This document shows positions 11,101-25,223 of a DNA stretch of 64,000 bases, piece after piece. How positions within the stretch are numbered: position 1 is the first letter of the stretch; every line of letters begins with the position of its first letter. The notes beneath the pieces are model-generated. The model was not told the origin of the DNA, did not search any database, and saw only the letters and a list, made by a program, of their open reading frames with translations. The stretch is from Gerris lacustris (lineage: Eukaryota; Arthropoda; Insecta; Hemiptera; Gerridae), in contig OX578276.1 in the NCBI GenBank assembly GCA_951217055.1, positions 155,757,223 to 155,821,222 on the forward strand, given 5' to 3'. Both the position numbers and the translations under genes were made by a program.

Positions 11101-11882
11101 GGAGTGAACCGATTGAGCGCGAAAGTAACAAACTGAGAGTCGATTGAGCGCAGACCTTACAAACTGTTGAGTGTCAACTGAGCGCAATATTTTGTATATC
11201 ACGACGGTAAATATTTTGAACATCATACTTATCTTCAATTCTGAAGCCACTTCAGCTACCTCATTTCTTATAAAATTCATTGGCCTTTGTGATAAGTCTT
11301 GTCTTGCTTTTACTTTTATACTGTTGCTCATTTGTTGTTTAATCAAATTTGTTGGTGGTGAATGATTGTGTTTCACCACATCCTTGTCACTAATAATACT
11401 TTGTTCATCTATAGTTGTGTAGATTCGTGCTTTACATCCTATAGTACAACGCCATGACATCCCCATCTTCACTTCATGGTCTTTACGGAATTTATAACAA
11501 TTAACAATTTTTAGATTTCTTCCACGTTCACTGCTTATTAATTAGATCCATTGCTAAATAACGACTAATTAAATAAAATAGATAGATAGAAATATAAGTA
11601 AAAAATATAACCATAACATTTATGATAAGAATGATCATATTTCAGTTAATAATTATAATAATAATAAACAATATTCCAGCTAACTGTCTTTACCTGTTTA
11701 CTTACATATTATAATTTTTGCGCTCAATCGACTCTATGCATGCTGGACACCTCGCTCTGAATCATCTCTTATGAATAAAAATCTAGCGCCCAATCAACAC
11801 TGTGCCTACAGAAGTTCTTGCGCTCAGTCGACTCTCACGATTTAATCCTTTTTTCTCTCTCGCGCTCAATCGGTACTTACCC
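11101..11882 (-). mobile_element. MULE-type DNA transposon fragment with FLYWCH zinc finger
   Basis: A 782-bp insertion whose ends share accgattgagcgcga as inverted repeats, with several subterminal gattgagcgca motifs. It is flanked by 9-bp duplications AAGAAAATA and AAGAAAATT (8 of 9 identical). On the minus strand from 11472 it encodes WRCTIGCKARIYTT..VVKHNHSPP, the Cys-Cys-His-His pattern of a FLYWCH zinc finger, a DNA-binding domain common at the N-terminus of Mutator-like transposases. The transposase core is absent, so it is non-autonomous. Confidence 0.85.
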
Positions 11883-12130
11883 AAGAAAATTACCATTCAA
11901 TTTGTAAGGGAATTTTATGGGACTGGATAAACGAGTAAAAATTATAGCACAACATTTGGAAGTATTAAAACTCATGCGGTTTTTGAGAGCCCATATTTCA
12001 AGAGCGATGATGTCATCCTGGAGAAGATTGCAAGAAGACTTGTCCTGGATAGTTCGAAATAGTTTAAGATCGTCAGCAAAAAGAACATAATTACTTTTAA
12101 TCAAAGAACCTATATCAATAATAAACAAAT

Positions 12131-12547
12131 AAACAGGTCAAGTGTGTGCTAGTCAGCACAAAGCGAGGGTCCGTAGGTCACACTATATAGTGTTTAACTG
12201 TAAAGACACACTTCAAACTTGCCTACGCTCGCCCTATCAAAGTTATATCCAAAGAATTATATATTTTTGTAATCAGCTCGACGTACCCTTTCATATGATA
12301 CCCCTCACGGTGTCGAAAAAAAATTAAAAAATTTTAACCCTTAAGTTTTTTTACCCTCATTTTTTTGAAAAATATTTTTTTTAAGTCTCTATATTTTTAA
12401 AATATGTGGGTAGGTACAAGACACATACATGCCAAATTTCAAAGTGATCGGACGAAAGGTGTAGCCGTGAGAGCACGCGAGAGGACGGACGGATAGACAC
12501 ACGCAGGAAAATATAAGAGTCCTTGGTTTTGCCTACGGACCCTAAAA
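12131..12547 (-). mobile_element. Helentron-like family B, copy 1 (internally deleted)
   Basis: In its own orientation the 5' terminus is TTTTTAGGGTCCGTAGGCA (plus strand 12530-12547). The 3' part repeats that motif inverted and is followed by a GTGCT..AGCAC hairpin and CTTGACCTG at the end (plus strand 12131-12180). This asymmetrical inverted-repeat plus 3' hairpin design is that of Helentron-associated elements, and the ends closely resemble the abundant Lepidopteran GGGTTCCGTA family. The interior is shorter than copy 59054-59786. Confidence 0.8.
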
Positions 12548-13059
12548 ATATGCAGGGGACCGAGTATTGACCCTTGATTGAGACCTGACTGAGAGTGAAA
12601 AGGAGCAGAATAGCTGGAAGATATCCGGACAGAACAGTAGTGGAAGGAAAGATGGCTGGCAAACCATTGAACCAGCAAAGGGCAGAGGCCAAACTTCAAG
12701 TGTTTGGAAAGTAGAATGCCATGATCGACAAGATCAAATGCTTTACACATATCAAAACAAATAGCGTCAACTTGGCCTCAAGTGGAAACAGTTTGGTTTA
12801 CAAGAGAGACAAAAAAAGCAAGGTTGGTAAGAGTAGATCGTTGGGATCGAAAGCCATGCTGGTTAGGGTCAAGGAGAGACTCAACGAGAGGAGAGATATT
12901 TGTGCGTATCACACGTTCAAAAACTTTGCAGATAGTGTTGCAGGATATTGGTCGATAATTAGAAATCTGAGAACGATTACCCGACTTAAAAATGGGTATA
13001 ACAATAGCTTGATTTGGTTTCCCACACTGAAGGGAAACACCTGCAGTTAGACTCTTATT

Positions 13060-13621
13060 AGGGTCTGTAGGCAAAACCAAGGACTCTTATATATTTTCCT
13101 GCATGTGTCTGTCCGTCCGTCCTCTCGCGTGCTCTCACGGGTACACCTTTCGTCCGATCACTTTGAAATTTGGCATGTATGTGTCTTGTACCTACCCACA
13201 TATTTTAAAAATATAGAGACTTAAAAAAAATATTTTTCAAAAAAATTAGGGTAAAAAAACTTAAGGGTTAAAATTTTTTAATTTCTTTCGACACCGTGAG
13301 GGGTATCATATGAAAGGGTACGTCGAGCTGATTACAAAAATATATAATTATTATTATAAAAATATTATTTTATTTTTTATTGACAAAATACGTTTTTTTA
13401 TAATTATGGTCTTTTCGATGTATTTATATGGTTGTAGTCCGGTTCAGTGGCAATAAAATACTTTATCAGAGTGTGTTTTGAGAATATCAGACCCTTAGAA
13501 TGGTTCAAAGTAAGCTTTTTAGCATTTTTAAAAAACACTTTTTATACACTTTACAGTTAAACACTATACAGTGTGGCCTACGGACCCTCGCTGTGTGCTG
13601 TCTAGCACACACTTGACCTGT
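13060..13621 (+). mobile_element. Helentron-like family B, copy 2
   Basis: Opposite orientation to copy 1, within the same RT. The 5' motif AGGGTCTGTAGGCAAAACC starts at 13060, and the 3' hairpin with cttgacctgt ends at 13621. The flanking TTATT occurs on both sides (13055-13059 and 13622-13626). Rolling-circle elements usually lack target duplications, so TTATT may be chance in AT-rich DNA. The RT text resumes across the insertion. Confidence 0.8.
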
Positions 13622-14064
13622 TTATTGAATATGCACGCAAGCAATAGAGCTAGAATTTCAGATAGTCCTTTAACAAGAAAATGTGGAATAGTGTCAGAGC
13701 CAGCGCTACGACTAGGTTTGAGAGATTTAATAGCAGCAGTAGCCTTGTCAAGAGTAACAGAGGGGCTAGGAATGCGAGGAGGATGGGTAGGTTGAGGTAA
13801 GTGAATAGGTGAGGAGGAGGGGACACATACTGATGAGAAGGAAATATATATATGATGTGGGAGGAAAACAAGTTTGCAAGGCACACATCGTTAGTAACTA
13901 ACACCATAATTAACTTAAACCATCGTTCAATCAATGTTTAGGTAATGGACCAAATTTAATTTAATTAATCCCACAAAATTTTGCTTTGGTTTAGACAACA
14001 TGAAATAGGGGAAGTGGCTGATATTAAGAAACAAAAATGTGTGAGACTCTCAGGCATTAGAAGT

Positions 14065-14180
14065 GAAACTTAAGCTCTAGAAGCAGTTTATTTTATGCAT
14101 TGCTCTCTTTGCATTTGATTTTATTATTTCAGGATTAAGAAACGGTTATGTGGAATTTATTTGAAAATAAAATATTTTTA
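14065..14180. repeat. Second copy of the 8475-8590 repeat
   Basis: It shares aagtgaaacttaagctctag and ttatttcaggattaagaaac with 8475-8590. It lies just upstream of a tRNA-like head. Confidence 0.5.
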
Positions 14181-14295
14181 TTATATTTCAGTGAATAATG
14201 AAGAAAAATATAAAAACAACATTTATATGTATTATATTATTATAGTGTATATAATATTACGCTTATATACTAATTCTGTGTATTGAAAAACCATC

Positions 14296-14372
14296 TACCT
14301 CCGTGGTGCAATGATTAGCACTTATGCCTGCTGAATTGTCGGTGGATCGAGACTCGGACAAGAGAAAGATTT
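14296..14372 (+). repeat. tRNA-like SINE head
   Basis: Contains cgtggtgcaatgattagcac (box A and D-arm like) and ggtggatcgagactcgg (box B like), then aagagaaagattttt, the same 3' wording as the reverse-oriented copies at 15155 and 58795. No closed acceptor stem, so a SINE and not a tRNA gene. Confidence 0.55.
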
Positions 14373-14373
14373 T

Positions 14374-15110
14374 TGGAACGAAGTTCCTTATGGCACGTTC
14401 TGGAGCCCGGGAGTGAATCCGAAAAAACGACCAAAATCACCGTCACAAAATCACCGTCACGCAAAATCCGTCACGAAATCTACCGATGGCGATAACTTGT
14501 GTAAAAGTTGGCCGTCTTAGTTGAAATTTGGTACACATGTTCATTTTGCCAATGTCAGGGACAAGTTCGTTGGACAACGTTATCCGCCTAAGCGATCACG
14601 CGCAACGCTAAAGAAAACAACGTTTTTACCGATATCTTACGTTCTAACGTAAAGATTTAAATGAAACTTTGTATACATCACCTACAGTACAACTGAAACA
14701 AGCATGTAACATTTCAACCTGATACACGCAGAAGTTTTTGTGAGTTAATGATTTATATTTTTTATTTTAATATTTAATTGGAGTAATATGCCGACGGGGC
14801 CTGGGAGGACGGTTCTTTTTCGTTCTCCAACCATCTGCTTTAACTATAAATTTATCATTACCTTTTTTTCTCAATATACAATACATTATTTATTGAAAGA
14901 CGCTCGCTTCAAAGATAATAAAAAGATTTTCATTTAATTTTGCCTTAACTCCGCTAGTACAAATAGTTAGTTACTTTTAATTTTGTCTCTTTTCTAACTC
15001 CACCATGTAGGTATACGTAGTTATTACAGCGATTTTATAATTTATAGTTAATGAAAAGCGTAAGGAACTTCGTTCCTACCGGGTGTCCCACGACACCACA
15101 CGTATTTTTT
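14374..15110 (+). mobile_element. Helentron-like family M
   Basis: The 5' end TGGAACGAAGTTCCTTATGG forms a terminal hairpin. Near the 3' end the motif returns inverted (AAGGAACTTCGTTCC), followed by a GTGTC-ccac-GACAC hairpin and a T run. The end design is as in family B with unrelated sequence. The interior has no open frame. It is inserted immediately after the AAAGATTTTT tail of a tRNA-like repeat. Confidence 0.7.
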
Positions 15111-15154
15111 TTACAGATAAATCAACTGCCAACTTAAGTTGATTTACCTATAAA

Positions 15155-15245
15155 AAATCTTTCACTTAGACGAGTCTCGAATCACAAATTTCGTTTCATC
15201 CAAACCAATTTACTCTACCACGCCTAAAGCAGTTTCACTTCAAAA
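15155..15245 (-). repeat. tRNA-like SINE copy
   Basis: The minus strand reads gcgtggtagagtaaattgg ... gtgattcgagactcg ... aagtgaaagatttttt. It resembles the heads at 14296 and 58795. Confidence 0.5.
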
Positions 15246-16103
15246 AGGCATTTCTGATTATAAGCATTAGGCCAGAGGATAGGGATTTGGGAAGGCTTCA
15301 TTAGTAGAAAAATCAAAAGGAAGGAAAAATTTAAATTGATTGACATTGCAGAGACTTCTTGGAGTAAAATGTAGTCTATTTCTAATAGGAGTCACAATTA
15401 AGTTTCATGTAAAAAGTACTTAGGAGATCAGATGGTGGGATATTCTGATTGGGTTTTTAGGAAACTACTTGATTTTAAAACATCTGTAGTTCCTGGAAAG
15501 GATATCTTGTCATTCAATAGGAGTTCTGCCCCAAGTGAAGGTAATAAGGTAAGGTAGGTAGGAGGTAGGTAAAGGTAGGGTAATTGAAGGTGAAAGGCAC
15601 TATTGCAAAAATATGAGGGCGGAGGATAAAAACTTTGTTGGGTCCAACAATGCCTTCAAAGCTGTAGATTGGAAGACAGTAGCTATAAGGAAAGTGAATA
15701 TAAGAGAATTCAATCCTGCCATTGCATCGTGGTGTGGAAGATGATAGGAATGGTTGATAGCACTTGTCTCAAATCTCTTACGTTATTCTCTCGAAGTACC
15801 ATCCCTGACTGCAGACGAAAATTCGACTGTCCTCTGGAAGTGAGAAGCAGTTATCAGCGCGCGACCTCTCACCTACAGAACATCTGTCCGATTGTGAGGA
15901 CCTGGGTCCATGATCACCTCACTCCTTCCTTCATAGCAAACGAAGTAACCAATCTACCGAGAATGAGCAAATAGATACCAAGTGCTTGAACCCGCGTCTG
16001 AAGACAAAGCCGGAAAACTGCCTTTGGAAAATACAGCGGTTCTACCCGCTGGGACGTACTCGGGGGCGAAATAAGATTTAAAAGTCACACTTAGTGCTCT
16101 AGG
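15246..16103. other. Unassigned region with one open frame
   Basis: A 101-residue frame at 15669-15974 has no recognised domain. A ggtaggtagg microsatellite-like patch lies near 15547-15585. I do not call a gene. Confidence 0.3.
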
Positions 16104-16111
16104 CCCTAGGC

Positions 16112-17060
16112 CAGGGATTCCCAACGGGATCCAGGTGGACCCCTTGGGGGTCTATGGAAATTTAAAAGGGGTCTATAGTATTTCAGAGGTCTATTGGGGG
16201 TCATTTGATAAATAACATTGATTATTTCACATTGATTATAAAGATTGATTATTTCAAGAATCTAAAAGAAACATATTCGTATAATTTCTTAAGCCGTCAA
16301 CTTCTATAAATAATAATGCTGGTGGATTAGAAGCCTCTTACAATGTTTCTTTGTTGATTGCAAAAGCCGGATATCCTCATACCACTGGTGAAAAAATAAT
16401 ATCGCCCACCAGCAATAAAAGAGCTAATAAAAACTGTTGAAAATGAACGTATTCCGCACAGTAATTACTTCATACAACGTAATATGGATGAAATGTCAGA
16501 AGATGTTAAAAAAAAAAAAAATCCTGAATTTGTGAATTTTCTGTGCAGTTGGATGAATCTACTCATTGTAGAAACATTATTTTGATGTTTGATGTTCGAT
16601 ATTTTAGCACCAGATTAAGAGAAATGACAGAAGAATTTTTTTCAGCGAACTGTTGCAAATGTACACTACAGGTGAACATATCTTTGTTTTGAAAATTTAC
16701 ACTGAACACTTCAAACAATCAAAACAAGATAATATGTTATGTTTGCTAGGCAACAGCAAAGAGGTAATTTCAGGCCATTTATTAAAAAAAAAAATCAATA
16801 TATCACACAATGACCACATTAATACAAATTGAATTATTGTCCAATGTCGATGTATCTGTTGTATGAAATCTTATATAAACCACTTATTTCAAATTTTTTG
16901 TCCAAGTTCTTAGCACAAATTATTATCTTTAAGATTTTTAAGTGCAATTATTATTGTTCTGCTAATGTATGCTATATATTAATGGAAAAATGCAAGGGGG
17001 TCGATGAAGCAACAATTTTTTTAAAACGGGTCGATGAAGCAAAAAGGTTGGGAACCCCTG
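16112..17060 (+). mobile_element. hAT transposon with decayed ZBED-type transposase
   Basis: Ends CAGGGATTCCCAACG and, inverted, CAGGGGTTCCCAACC are flanked by a perfect 8-bp target duplication CCCTAGGC (16104-16111 and 17061-17068), diagnostic for hAT. Plus-strand remnants around 16326-16690 encode EASYNVSLLIAKAGYPHTTG, then after stops VQLDESTHCRN and MFDVRYF, matching the N-terminal part of the catalytic region of ZBED5-like hAT transposases (the LDEST Asp region). Multiple stops and an internal deletion make it non-functional. Confidence 0.9.
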
Positions 17061-17159
17061 CCCTAGGCCTTCTTCTTTGACTCTCCGGTCGGGAGTGTCA
17101 AAGTCAGCAAGTTGTATTAAGTTCCATGTAGTAACAAAGAAATTAGTACTAGAAATTTT

Positions 17160-17880
17160 ATGATATCCCTGTGAGATTTGATCGCGGTATCCCCAGTATG
17201 TCAGTCTGACGCTCTATCCACTCGGCTAAGAGTCATATCCGATTTAGTTTACCTCAAAATGAATACTTAAACTTTACTCCATAAATATATAACTTTAATA
17301 AATAATTAGAATATATTTCAGATTGTTTCGTTATAGCTCTCACGTAAACATCATCCTTTGTGTAAAGGCCCCCCATACCCGATCAAACATTTTGCGCAAA
17401 CCTGATGTCGGGCGAATTTAGGCCCATACACGTCAAACATCATGTTTGCGCAAACATCAAACAGCCCCATACACGGTCAAAATGTTAAAGCAAACAAGAT
17501 GTTTGCGCAAACATTTTGACCGTGTATGGGTGCCTTAACGTATATAAATCCACTTCTAATTAAATCTGTTATCATTTTTTAATAAAAACAAAAATCTTTA
17601 GAAATTATAACTCCATAGGATAGACCCCTAACTGCATATCCATAGGATACTCTTAACTCATTTTTCATAGAATACCCCCAAATGGACGTCTATAGGATAC
17701 CCTTAATTAGACATCCCGTAAAGGACATCCTTAGGATGACCCAATGAGGTATCCAAAACGGGATAACCAAAGGGGAACTCATGGACCAACGATTAGGGAC
17801 AGGATGAAATCTGGACAAAAGGATATCCCAGGGATGTCATTTGGATCAGTTGAGCTGCTTGGGTAGGTTTTTTTACTGTT
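17160..17880 (-). mobile_element. SINE-headed repeat P, copy 1, with nested MITE
   Basis: The minus strand opens with a tRNA-like head (tagccgagtggatagagcgt ... box B-like gatcaaatctcac) at 17165-17240, and continues into a body ending in gggtatcctatgg-type repeats and ggatatcccagggatgtc. The same repeat lies in plus orientation at 49130-49640. The body is interrupted by the MITE at 17366-17535. Confidence 0.75.
17366..17535. mobile_element. Harbinger-type MITE nested in repeat P
   Basis: 170 bp with TIRs AGGCCCCCCATAC and GTATGGGTGCCT, flanked by TAA on both sides (17363-17365, 17536-17538). The copy of repeat P at 49130 lacks it, giving an independent empty site. A 3-bp TWA duplication is the PIF/Harbinger signature. 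Internal direct and inverted gtttgcgcaaac motifs. Confidence 0.88.
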
Positions 17881-18163
17881 GCCTAGAGGTAAAAATCAAT
17901 TGAGTTAAATCTCGTGTGCGTAAAAATTTTTTTAAGTAGACGACGAAGAGATAGAGTTTATGGAAAATATATTGACCAATGTTAGTGCCGATCCTTCCCA
18001 AACATTTGCAGACAACAGGTGCTGAAAGGAGTGCAGCCCAAGAGCATGTTGATTTTATATTGCCCACGCGTGTGTGTTAGAGGTAGAACTTTTGACTTAA
18101 TATATCAAATATACCAATTTTACTCAAGCCAGATTTGACTCAAAAACTTAGTTTATGATAGCG

Positions 18164-18302
18164 GTAAACACTAGGGAGGAATTAATCCAGCAAATAATTG
18201 ATGCATACGCAATAAAACAAAGAATTGAAGGAATCAGGGAAGTCACAATAGCGTTGAGCATCGCAAGTCAAAATTGAGGCTGTTTTGAAAACTTGAGTTA
18301 GA
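18164..18302 (+). pseudogene. Transposase C-terminal remnant (Tc1/mariner-type)
   Basis: The frame reads NTREELIQQIIDAYAIKQ..GIREVTIALS, a stop, then GCFENLS and a stop. This resembles the C-terminal tail of mariner-type transposases that end in a GGHFEHL-like motif. Only the tail remains. Confidence 0.5.
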
Positions 18303-18799
18303 TAAAATATTTTAATGTATGTATTTTTTCCCGTCTAGACAAACTTTAAGCAAACTGTGTATTCATTGTATCATTATAAAACTCATTAAAGGCGCCAACT
18401 TTTAAATATAAAAAATTAATTATTACATAACAATCGAAATTCACAAGTTATAGCAGCTACAAAGTATGATCATTCCTTCTGATAAAATTAAATATTTATT
18501 TTTATTAGCCTGTATCACATCGATAACAAACACAATTTGGACAATCAAATAGTGCGTTGTAAAGTAAATGTATTCCTCATTTAAATGCCGTAAACTGCAT
18601 AACTTAATATTATAGTCGGCGAATTATTACGTGCAATGTATGCAGAATAAATTTATTATTAGAAAAAAATCTATAAAATTCAATAGCACGAAAACAATCA
18701 ACCAAGTTTGAGGGACTATGGGTTAATAAGATATTTTTTTGCTGCAAATTTAATATAGAATCACCCTCTTTTCTGTGTCTGTCTTTCACCCTGTATCTT

Positions 18800-18842
18800 T
18801 CTCTCTCTCTCTGTCTCTGTCTCTGTCTCTGTCTCTCTCTCA
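18800..18842. repeat. (CT)n/(CTGT)n microsatellite
   Basis: A run of tctctctctgtctctgtctc immediately upstream of the large inverted repeat. Confidence 0.9.
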
Positions 18843-18850
18843 CTATATAT

Positions 18851-22535
<3,685 letters not shown>

Positions 22536-22976
22536 ATATATATATATATACACACACACATGTGTGTGTCTGTGTCTGTTTGTGTTAAAGCATATATTTT
22601 TATCGATCACCCAATTTTGAGGGGATGCATGTTTCAGCAAAAGCGTTTGTGTAACAATTTTGCTGGCAATGTATAATTTAGTACAGCTGGTTTGGGTTGG
22701 CTTTACCGAGCATGTCAGGTATGAAGATGTTTGCACTAACTACGTACTTATATCAAGTACACTTCAACATTTCTATAGAAGAGCATTCTACCTGAACAGC
22801 ACTCCTCTCCTCCTACAACTACTTGCTTCCTGTAACAACCGCCTCTCTATCTTAGCACTGATGTACCACATTTCGTATCAATCTTATAAACTAAGCAAAT
22901 ATCAATCTTTAATGTCATTAAAATTGATAGCAAATCAAACCTGGGAATTCATTTCGTTTAAATTATATTATAAAAA

Positions 22977-23100
22977 AATAGTCTGTCAATTAGTGTGGCA
23001 CATAGTTTCCTCGCTACTATTTCGTATACTTTAATGATTTTATGCTTTTTCAACCTATTATTGTCAAATTGATGTAATTTCCCTGTCAAAATTATTTTCA
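22977..23100 (-). mobile_element. Helentron-like family A 3' end fragment
   Basis: A reverse-oriented 3' terminus, gtctgtcaattagtgtggca, sits directly in front of a plus-oriented family A copy. Confidence 0.6.
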
Positions 23101-23103
23101 TTT

Positions 23104-23690
23104 TGCTTCCGAGCTTACCGAAGGTAACGGAAGCTATGTGAGCGCTCCCATGAACGAAAATATTTTATGTCTCCGATTTGGAAAATACCAAAACACAAAT
23201 CCGTTTTACACATCAGGGAACATTTCTGGTTCCGTGTCTGTCTGTCGGTATGTCGCTCAATTTTTTGCGAGCCAGCATATCGTAAAAACTACACGTCCGA
23301 TTTTAATGAAATTTGTATGGTAGGTCATATTTAGTTCATTGTTGGTCCCATATAAGTTTCAACCTTCTGCGTCCATTTGTTTCTCTTCCACATGCGGATA
23401 AACATACATTTATTTACACCTGTATCTTCGAAAGTACTTATCTGATTTTTATCAAATGTTGATGGTTCGTCAAAAGTAGCCTGCAGTTAATTTCAACCGT
23501 CTGTGCTCATTAAATATTGCTAAATTGTAACTTTAATACATGCAAAAAATCAAAACAATTTTGACAGATGTAAAAAACGGGGGAAAATGAAATAAATTGG
23601 ATAATAATGGGTTTTAAAAGGATAAAATCATTAAATTATACAAAATAGGACGTGAGGAAGCAATGTGCCACATTAATTGGCAAGTATTTT
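23104..23690 (+). mobile_element. Helentron-like family A, near full-length copy
   Basis: The 5' end TGCTTCCGAGCTTACCGAAG forms a hairpin. A short inverse motif (gaggaagc) lies near the 3' end, followed by the hairpin TGCCACATTAATTGGCA and a T-rich terminus. The design equals that of families B and M. The internal tgtctgtctgtcgg segment and the caaatttcgttaaaattgg-type phrase are shared with other copies. No protein-coding capacity. Confidence 0.75.
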
Positions 23691-23699
23691 TTATTCTGT

Positions 23700-24145
23700 C
23701 AAAATTGTTTGGATATTTTACATGAAAAGTTAAAGAGCGCAGATGGTTCAAATTAATCTGGGGGTATCTGCGGGTTACTTTCGACGAAACATCAAAATTT
23801 CATAAAAATCAGATGAGTACTTTTGAAAATATAGGTGTAAATAAATGTATGTTTGTGCGCATGTATAAGTTAAACAAATGAGCGCAGAAAGTTGAAACTT
23901 ATATGGGACCAAAAATGGGCTAATTCTGTCCTACCATCCAAATTTCGTTAAAATTGGACGAGTCGTTTTTAAGATAGGTTCGTAAAAATTGAGCGACAGA
24001 CCGGCAGACAGACACGGTACCACAAATGTTCCCTGATGTCTAAAACGGATTTCTGTCTTGGAATTTTTTAAATCGGAGACATCAAATATTTTCATTCTTC
24101 AGAACGATCACGTAGCTTCCGTTACCTTCGGTAAGCTCGGAAGCA
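23700..24145 (-). mobile_element. Helentron-like family A, reverse-oriented copy
   Basis: Tail-to-tail with the copy at 23104-23690. It lacks the 3' hairpin and ends with the 5' hairpin at 24115-24145. Confidence 0.7.
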
Positions 24146-24289
24146 ATATGAGTTAAAGAAAGATAAAGTGAACTCCTGCAACTGGGGATCGAATCACATA
24201 TTTATAATTTTAATAGTCAACATATTTTTCTACTATAAATCTATTCGTGCAATATTATTGGTAGTAATTTTTACTTTCTCAACAAGTTT

Positions 24290-24490
24290 CGTGAAATTTA
24301 TGCACATTGTCAGAGTTGTACTACAGGTTATAGATATTATATACTAAACTTAGAGTATAGACATGTTGAAGTTAGAAAAAGGACTGGTCAGTCATGTTTC
24401 TAACTTCAACATGTCTATACTCTAAGTTTAGTATATATAATGTCTATTACCTGCAGGACATCCCTGATACTGTGAATAAATTTTATGAAA
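24290..24490. repeat. 200-bp foldback with 41-bp perfect stem
   Basis: Inner arms 24338-24378 and 24397-24437 are perfect inverted copies around an 18-nt loop. Imperfect pairing extends outward to about 24290 and 24490. It resembles a small MITE or a pre-miRNA-like hairpin. Confidence 0.85.
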
Positions 24491-24786
24491 CTAGTTGGTT
24501 AAACTGTGTAGTTTTTATTAAACCGAACCTCACTAATCTTAATCCTAATTAATAATTTAACGGTTGCTAATTCATATCTTTTTAACAGTTTACTTATACA
24601 CTCCCCTAAGCACTAACAAATTAATGTTTAATTAAAACTATACATTTATTTTAATGAAAAAAAAGTAAATTACCAAAGCTGGCCGGTATTACCCCGAACC
24701 TGGGGTAAATTGTAATAATTGGTATCAGTCATTATTTACTGAGTATACTAAAGGAATATGGGGTATATATTATTATTTTAGGTATA

Positions 24787-25214
24787 TACTGTAGAACCTC
24801 GCTTACACGACCCTCAATAACACAAAAACTTCAATTACAAGTGCAATTTTCAAATCCCCTTGAGATTGCCATAACACTTAATGTTAAATTAACCTTTATA
24901 ACCAGACTATTATTATCCAAACTACCTCTATAACACGAATTTTTCTAATTCACAACGTAACTCAGAACCTCTATAACAAGTCGTTTTGAGAAGTCAACCT
25001 CTATAACGCGACTCTATACAGGAATGGGTCGACCTTGAACAAGTCTAGACTTGAAAACCCCGCCCCTCCCCGCTCCCAACATTACATTAACCTCTATAAC
25101 ACGACTGATTGCCAAAATAACCTTGATAACACGACCCTCAACAAAAAGAGCGCCTCGATAACAATACTGTTTCCCTAATCCCCTAGAGACACTTCTTACC
25201 GAGGTTCCACTGTA
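24787..25214. mobile_element. pogo/Tigger-like MITE
   Basis: Ends TACTGTAGAACCTCGC and, inverted, TACAGTGGAACCTCGGT are the hallmark of pogo/Tigger elements, as is the interior rich in cctctataacacgac repeats. No transposase remains. Confidence 0.8.
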
Positions 25215-25223
25215 TAATGATAT

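Larger units (their letters stand above)
10551..13930 (-). pseudogene. Non-LTR retrotransposon reverse transcriptase, multiply interrupted
   Basis: Minus-strand RT fragments in collinear order: 13632-13884 (AIKSLKPSRSAGSDTIPHFL), 12549-13056 (IPIFKSGNRSQISNYRPIS, DPNQHGFRSQRSTLTNLAFF, then AFDLVDHGILLSKHL and QGSILGPL in another frame), 11883-12128 (catalytic FADDLKLFR), 10912-11100 (LGVTLNSKLLFHDF and following thumb region), and a duplicate of the last part at 10551-10676. The order matches a Jockey/CR1-type RT. It is broken by Helentron-like insertions at 12131-12547 and 13060-13621, a MULE at 11101-11882, plus frameshifts and a local duplication. The endonuclease domain was not seen. Not functional. 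Confidence 0.85.

Noticed and set aside
12439..12540. Short conserved-looking peptides (AKFQSDRTKG, TDGQT) at several positions
   Set aside because: They come from the internal patch of Helentron-like repeats, occur in many frames and lack any gene context.
14296..14372. tRNA gene
   Set aside because: Box A and B are present but no acceptor stem closes and the sequence recurs as a repeat; a SINE head is more likely. The same applies to 9565, 17165, 26250, 49565 and 58254.
15669..15974. 101-residue plus-strand frame
   Set aside because: No recognisable domain or splice context; kept only as an unassigned region.
22660..23034. 124-residue plus-strand frame
   Set aside because: Runs into a Helentron-like 3' end fragment and shows no domain; chance frame.
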